In this document: piece by piece, positions 60,464 to 64,000 of the stretch | Layout of the letters: each line of letters opens with the position of its first letter | Position numbering within the stretch: position 1 is the first letter of the stretch | Assembly: GCF_030272615.1 (NCBI RefSeq) | Contig: NC_081415.1 | Location: forward strand, 366,053,667-366,117,666 | Length of the DNA: 64,000 bases | Source of the DNA: Cryptomeria japonica | Taxonomy: Eukaryota > Streptophyta > Pinopsida > Cupressales > Cupressaceae | Direction of reading: 5' to 3' | The notes under the pieces: generated by a model | The model's database searches: none | Told to the model about the DNA's origin: nothing | Seen by the model: only the letters and a program-made list of their open reading frames with translations | Program-made: the position numbers and the translations under genes

Positions 60464-61720
60464 TTAGATACTCTTAGCTTCTTCCAACTGGAGTTGTAGA
60501 TCAGAAATTGTTTTCTTGAACTCATCCAGGGATTGCTTCAAACAATCTTGTTCTTCTGCAGCAACAAACTTAATCTTCTTGATTTCTCTTCTTGTTTTAT
60601 TCAACTCCTGAAGTGCACTTATGAGTTCACCTTCCAAGTCCACTTCATCTTCAATGTCTTCATCTTCATTATCTTCATCAACCGGTTCATCTAGTGCCAT
60701 AAAGAGATTTGTTTCTCTTTTATCCTCACAACAACCTTCTTATGAAACACTTTCTTCATCTGTAGCATCATCTTCAAAGGTATATATATTTTTCTTCTCC
60801 CGGTAACTTCTTATGTCTTGTCGGTAAGCTTTCTTCTTTCTTTCCTTATCGGAAAATTTGCCTGAGCTCTTTTTCTCATCTCCACCATTCTCACCATAGG
60901 GACATTTGGAAACAAATTATCCTATTTTACCATAGTTGAAACATTTGAAAGGCAGTTTTCTTTTATACTTATTGGATCCTCTTTTGAGCTTCCTTACCAA
61001 GTTTTCCACCTCTGTATCTGAGTCTCCACTGGATTCTCTATGAATGATTTCATCCTCACCCTTTTTGGTGGAGTTGAAAGCTACCTCTTTCTTGGAAGTT
61101 CCTTCACCAGTTGTCCTCATCTCATAAGTAGTTAGGGAGCCAAACAACTCATCCATTGAAAAAAAATTCAAATCCTTAGCTTCCTCTATCGTAGAGACCT
61201 TTGTATCATACTTAGATCCGAGTGATCTAGGTACCTTTTTGATAATAACTTCATCAAATATATCCTCTCCAAGTCCTCTGATGGTGTTCACAGTTTCATC
61301 TACTCTCTAAAGATAATCTAAAATCTTTTCTTCATCTTTCATCTTCAAGCCTTCAAGTTGACCTCTTAGTGTTTGCAGCTTGACTTCCTTGACCTTGACA
61401 TCTCCTTCAAATAATCTTTGTAGTTTATCCCAAGTCTCTTTGGCAGATAAGAAGTGCATAACTTTAACAAACTTGTTATCAAACAACCCACTGAGAATAG
61501 CATGTTTAAACTTTGCATTGTTTTCATACTCCTTACCATCCAAATCTGTAGGAGGAACACTAGGGACTGTATACCCATTCTTAACAAACATCCAAACATC
61601 AAAACCTAGGGAGGATAGATAGGTTTCCAATCTTCTGCTCCAAAAGGCATAGTTGGTTCCATCAAACATGGGGGCTTTGGAGGAGGAGGATTCATTCCTT
61701 AGCATTGTGTTCTTAAACAT
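60464..61720 (-). pseudogene. Copia gag
   Basis: Starts near the primer-binding site. It shows the FWSRRLETYLSSLGFDVW core, KETWDKLQRLFEGDVKVKEV, a TAG at 61307-61309 (likely Gln), and a zinc knuckle CFNYGKIG at 60,930 whose second Cys reads Tyr and which is cut by a stop. A C-terminal acidic coiled coil (EDIEDEVDLEGELISALQEL) follows. All these segments share one frame; a frameshift separates them from the protease frame. Confidence 0.85.
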
Positions 61721-61765
61721 GATCTACCCAAGCTAGAGAGATCTTTAACCAATAGGGAACCTAAT

Positions 61766-61777
61766 GCTCTGATACCA
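61766..61777 (-). other. Primer-binding site of the Copia element
   Basis: TGGTATCAGAGC on the minus strand, a perfect initiator Met-tRNA complement, two bases from the LTR. Confidence 0.8.
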
Positions 61778-61779
61778 AT

Positions 61780-63023
61780 TGTAGAACATAAGATATCACT
61801 AAGAGGGGGGTGAATCAGTGATTATAAACAATTTTCAACTATGTCTGTGCAATCGGTAAAGTAACGAAAACACTAGTAATCAAACACACACAAACAATGC
61901 ATCACACAATACTGGATATACGAGGAAAACCCAAAGTGGGAAAAACCTCGATGAGAAATGTTGTTGGAGAATATTGCTCCAATCCAAACTCACAATGGAA
62001 TAACAATTTTACAATAGTTTAGGGCACCAACCCAAGGAGCACCAACCCCTTGCAATTTATGGGCACCAACCCAAAGGAGTACCAACCCCTACACTATTTT
62101 GAGAACCAACTCCTCATTATTTTGAGAACCAACTCAAGGAGCACAAACCCCTGCATTGAGAACCCACTCAATGAAATACAATAAGATAAAGGTTATACAA
62201 TAATCTGCACCTTGTTACAAATGGGTTTTTTAACACCTCCAATCATTACTCTCTACCGGTTTTAACTCTTCTCTGTCTCACAGCTTCTTTACCTACCGGT
62301 TGTGTGTTCACTCCCTCTGACCCATTACCGGTCAACTTCTGCCTTTCCTGACTTTCTCTGATCCTTACTCTACACTCAGTCACTCTTTTATGCCCTCTTA
62401 CTAGTTCAACCAACGTTAGTTCACTTGAATATCAACTTTGTGATAGTTTACCAGTTACTTTGTTTCTTACGAGTTAAACCCCTCTAATCGGTTAAACCTC
62501 TCCAACACTTAGTCACTTCTATACTTCTCTCTTGCACTCAAACTGATCATTTTTTTACTCTCAACAATCACCTTCACATCATTGGCATCAACAACAACAC
62601 TCACTAAGATCTTCAATCTGCATATTTATATTCAGGCTTTCCCGCCAAAATGGAATTCAATCTTCACGCGCTTCTTCACCAACTCAATCCGTAACAAATC
62701 AAATCGGATCTCATCTTCAAGATGGACAACCTACAACAAATCAAACGACACTGCCATATTTTATTCTTCCAATACACGTTTACTATTTTTAGAAAAAGCA
62801 CCGACCCTGCTTTTGTTAATCACCATAAATGATCTCGCAGTGCCTTTCTCCAGGTCAACAAGATGATCAGATGTCTTGCTTCGATCAACTCACCGAGAGA
62901 TTTCCTTCGATTTTCTTTGAGCTGCAATACTCTGCAACTCATCCATGATTTTCATAGTTGATATTTAATACAGACTTAGTCAGCAACTACCTCACTGACA
63001 CACACTTCACCAACCACTGCACA
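61780..63023 (-). repeat. Right LTR of the Copia element, cut at 63023
   Basis: Matches 54401 to about 55,660 (AACCACTGCACATTAG versus AACCACTGTATATTAG). The remaining part is displaced by a new LTR at 63029. It holds extended ACCAACCC repeats at 62,025-62,150. Confidence 0.85.
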
Positions 63024-63028
63024 TTAGT

Positions 63029-64000
63029 TGTTGGCATTTTGATTTTGTTGGCATTTTAAATATAGATTGCATTAATAATATGTTGTCATTGATGTCAATT
63101 GAATTGGTAATGGTATTCATGTTATTGTTGATATTGTTGTTTTTGATATTGGCTAGTAACCAGTAAGAAGAGCTTTATGGAAGATGTTATAAACCAATAT
63201 GTAAAGTTTGTGAGTTGAATCGGTAAACCAGTGTAAAGGGTTAAACCTTTCTATGTGATGTAACTGGTAAACTGTATCAGTTGTTAAACCCTAATTGATC
63301 AAGTTTGTTGGTTTATTATCTGATAAGCGGTAATAATGGAGACACATGTGATCATTGTATAAGGATAAGTTAAAATTGTTTTGGCACATTTGGTTATTGT
63401 CTAGGGAAGGAGCAAAGTAGATTGCATCTAATGCACAACGCATGATGAGTTACAAAGTCCGATGAAGCAGTTGAAATTTTCTTGAAGAATGTGAAGAGAT
63501 TGTCATGATTTCTAATGGTCAATATTGTACCGACTTGTTTGTAATCTCGATGATGAAAATTAGGTTTTTGTTGTGTTACCAAGCTAATTGATTTGTATTT
63601 AAGGTCGATGAAGTTTTTTGTAAAGGTTGTTGGCAAGATTGGTAGAAATATGTTGAGTGTGTAGTTGCCTAGCCAGTAAGTGGATCTGCACTTTGAGTGA
63701 AGGCAGATTGAAGCTTAAAAGGATCTGATCAAACAAATGTAGTGCTACTCAGATAGATCAAGAAAACCTATTGTTTTCTAACAATTACAGCAGAAGTAAA
63801 ATCCCTTAATTGGGTAAGCTCTAACAAGCTTGGTTACTCATTAAATCCTTTAACAAGGTGGTCCATTAGCTTGGATTCTTAAATCCTCCAGCGAGGTTAC
63901 TCCTAACAGGGTATTGTGCTTTTCATCAAGGCATATTTGTAAATCCCTTAACTGAAATTAGTTCTTAACAGGACTTATTGTCAAGCTTTAACAGGCTTGG
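63029..64000 (+). mobile_element. LTR of another element inserted in the Copia LTR, runs off the window
   Basis: Starts TGTTGGCATTTTGATTTTG exactly where Copia LTR similarity ends. The sequence includes repeated gene-like spacers (AAATCCCTTAACTG, CTCTAACAAGCTTGG) common in plant retroelement LTRs. The right end and any target duplication lie outside. Confidence 0.55.

Larger units (their letters stand above)
53909..63023 (-). mobile_element. Copia element plus extra partial unit (LTR-internal-LTR-partial)
   Basis: Minus-strand order from the right: 5' LTR 61780-63023 (cut by another insertion), primer-binding site 61766-61777 (TGGTATCAGAGC), gag, zinc knuckles, protease, integrase, RT, RNase H, polypurine tract, 3' LTR 54401-56238. 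After that LTR comes a second primer-binding site (54387-54398, one mismatch) and the first 133 codons of a second gag, ending at 53909. The middle LTR is shared by two units, so this is a tandem or recombined pair. Protease-integrase-RT order marks it as Copia. Confidence 0.85.

Overview
The window looks like intergenic DNA from a large plant nuclear genome. It has no bacterial-type operons, no rRNA or tRNA genes, and is almost wall-to-wall LTR retrotransposons nested in each other. Plant-specific families support this: Tat/Ogre-like and chromovirus Ty3 elements, Copia elements primed by initiator Met-tRNA, a plant mobile domain (PMD) gene family and a PDS5-like cohesin-cofactor retrocopy. 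A gymnosperm, perhaps a conifer, is my best guess from style alone; this is inference. I see no gene that is intact end to end.

Layout. 1-4,900: a PMD pseudogene (copy A, minus strand) split by a 2.06-kb non-autonomous LTR element (524-2583, TSD TATAG). 5,084-12,942: a Ty3 chromovirus on the minus strand with two LTRs and a TSD, inserted in the upstream region of copy A. 13,025 onward: an LTR-like start that belongs to copy A's host element. 16,133-17,778: a PDS5-like gene fused to an unknown coiled-coil tail. 18,880-22,190: unknown gene family X, copy 1 (minus). 24,003-24,235: a 32-bp minisatellite. 24,236-29,520: LTR, regulatory repeats and PMD copy B (plus), facing a Ty3 RNase H/integrase on the minus strand (31,086-32,549). 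32,550-34,130: a second short LTR element. 34,131-40,158: fragments of Ty3 gag-protease elements and an LTR. 40,493-41,677: unknown acidic gene Y. 43,400-47,674: LTR and PMD copy C. 48,338-49,574: an array of about 16 imperfect palindromes. 49,774-53,149: gene X copy 2, followed by an LTR-like region with a (TA)63 tract. 53,909-63,023: a Copia element on the minus strand with an extra partial unit. 63,029-64,000: the start of another LTR inserted in the Copia LTR.

How the parts relate. The three PMD copies share one plan: TATA box, short first exon of about 75 nt, an intron rich in a GCACATTTGAT-like repeat, and a long PMD exon. Each is transcribed away from a polypurine tract and LTR start that belong to the opposite strand. 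Copy B lies opposite a Ty3 pol. The simplest reading is that PMD is an antisense accessory gene between integrase and the 3' LTR of a Tat/Ogre-like Ty3 lineage. Across almost all the broken genes the frame is largely kept, and the damage is mainly TAG/TAA (and one TGA) at likely Gln or Arg codons. This fits decay by deamination of methylated cytosine.
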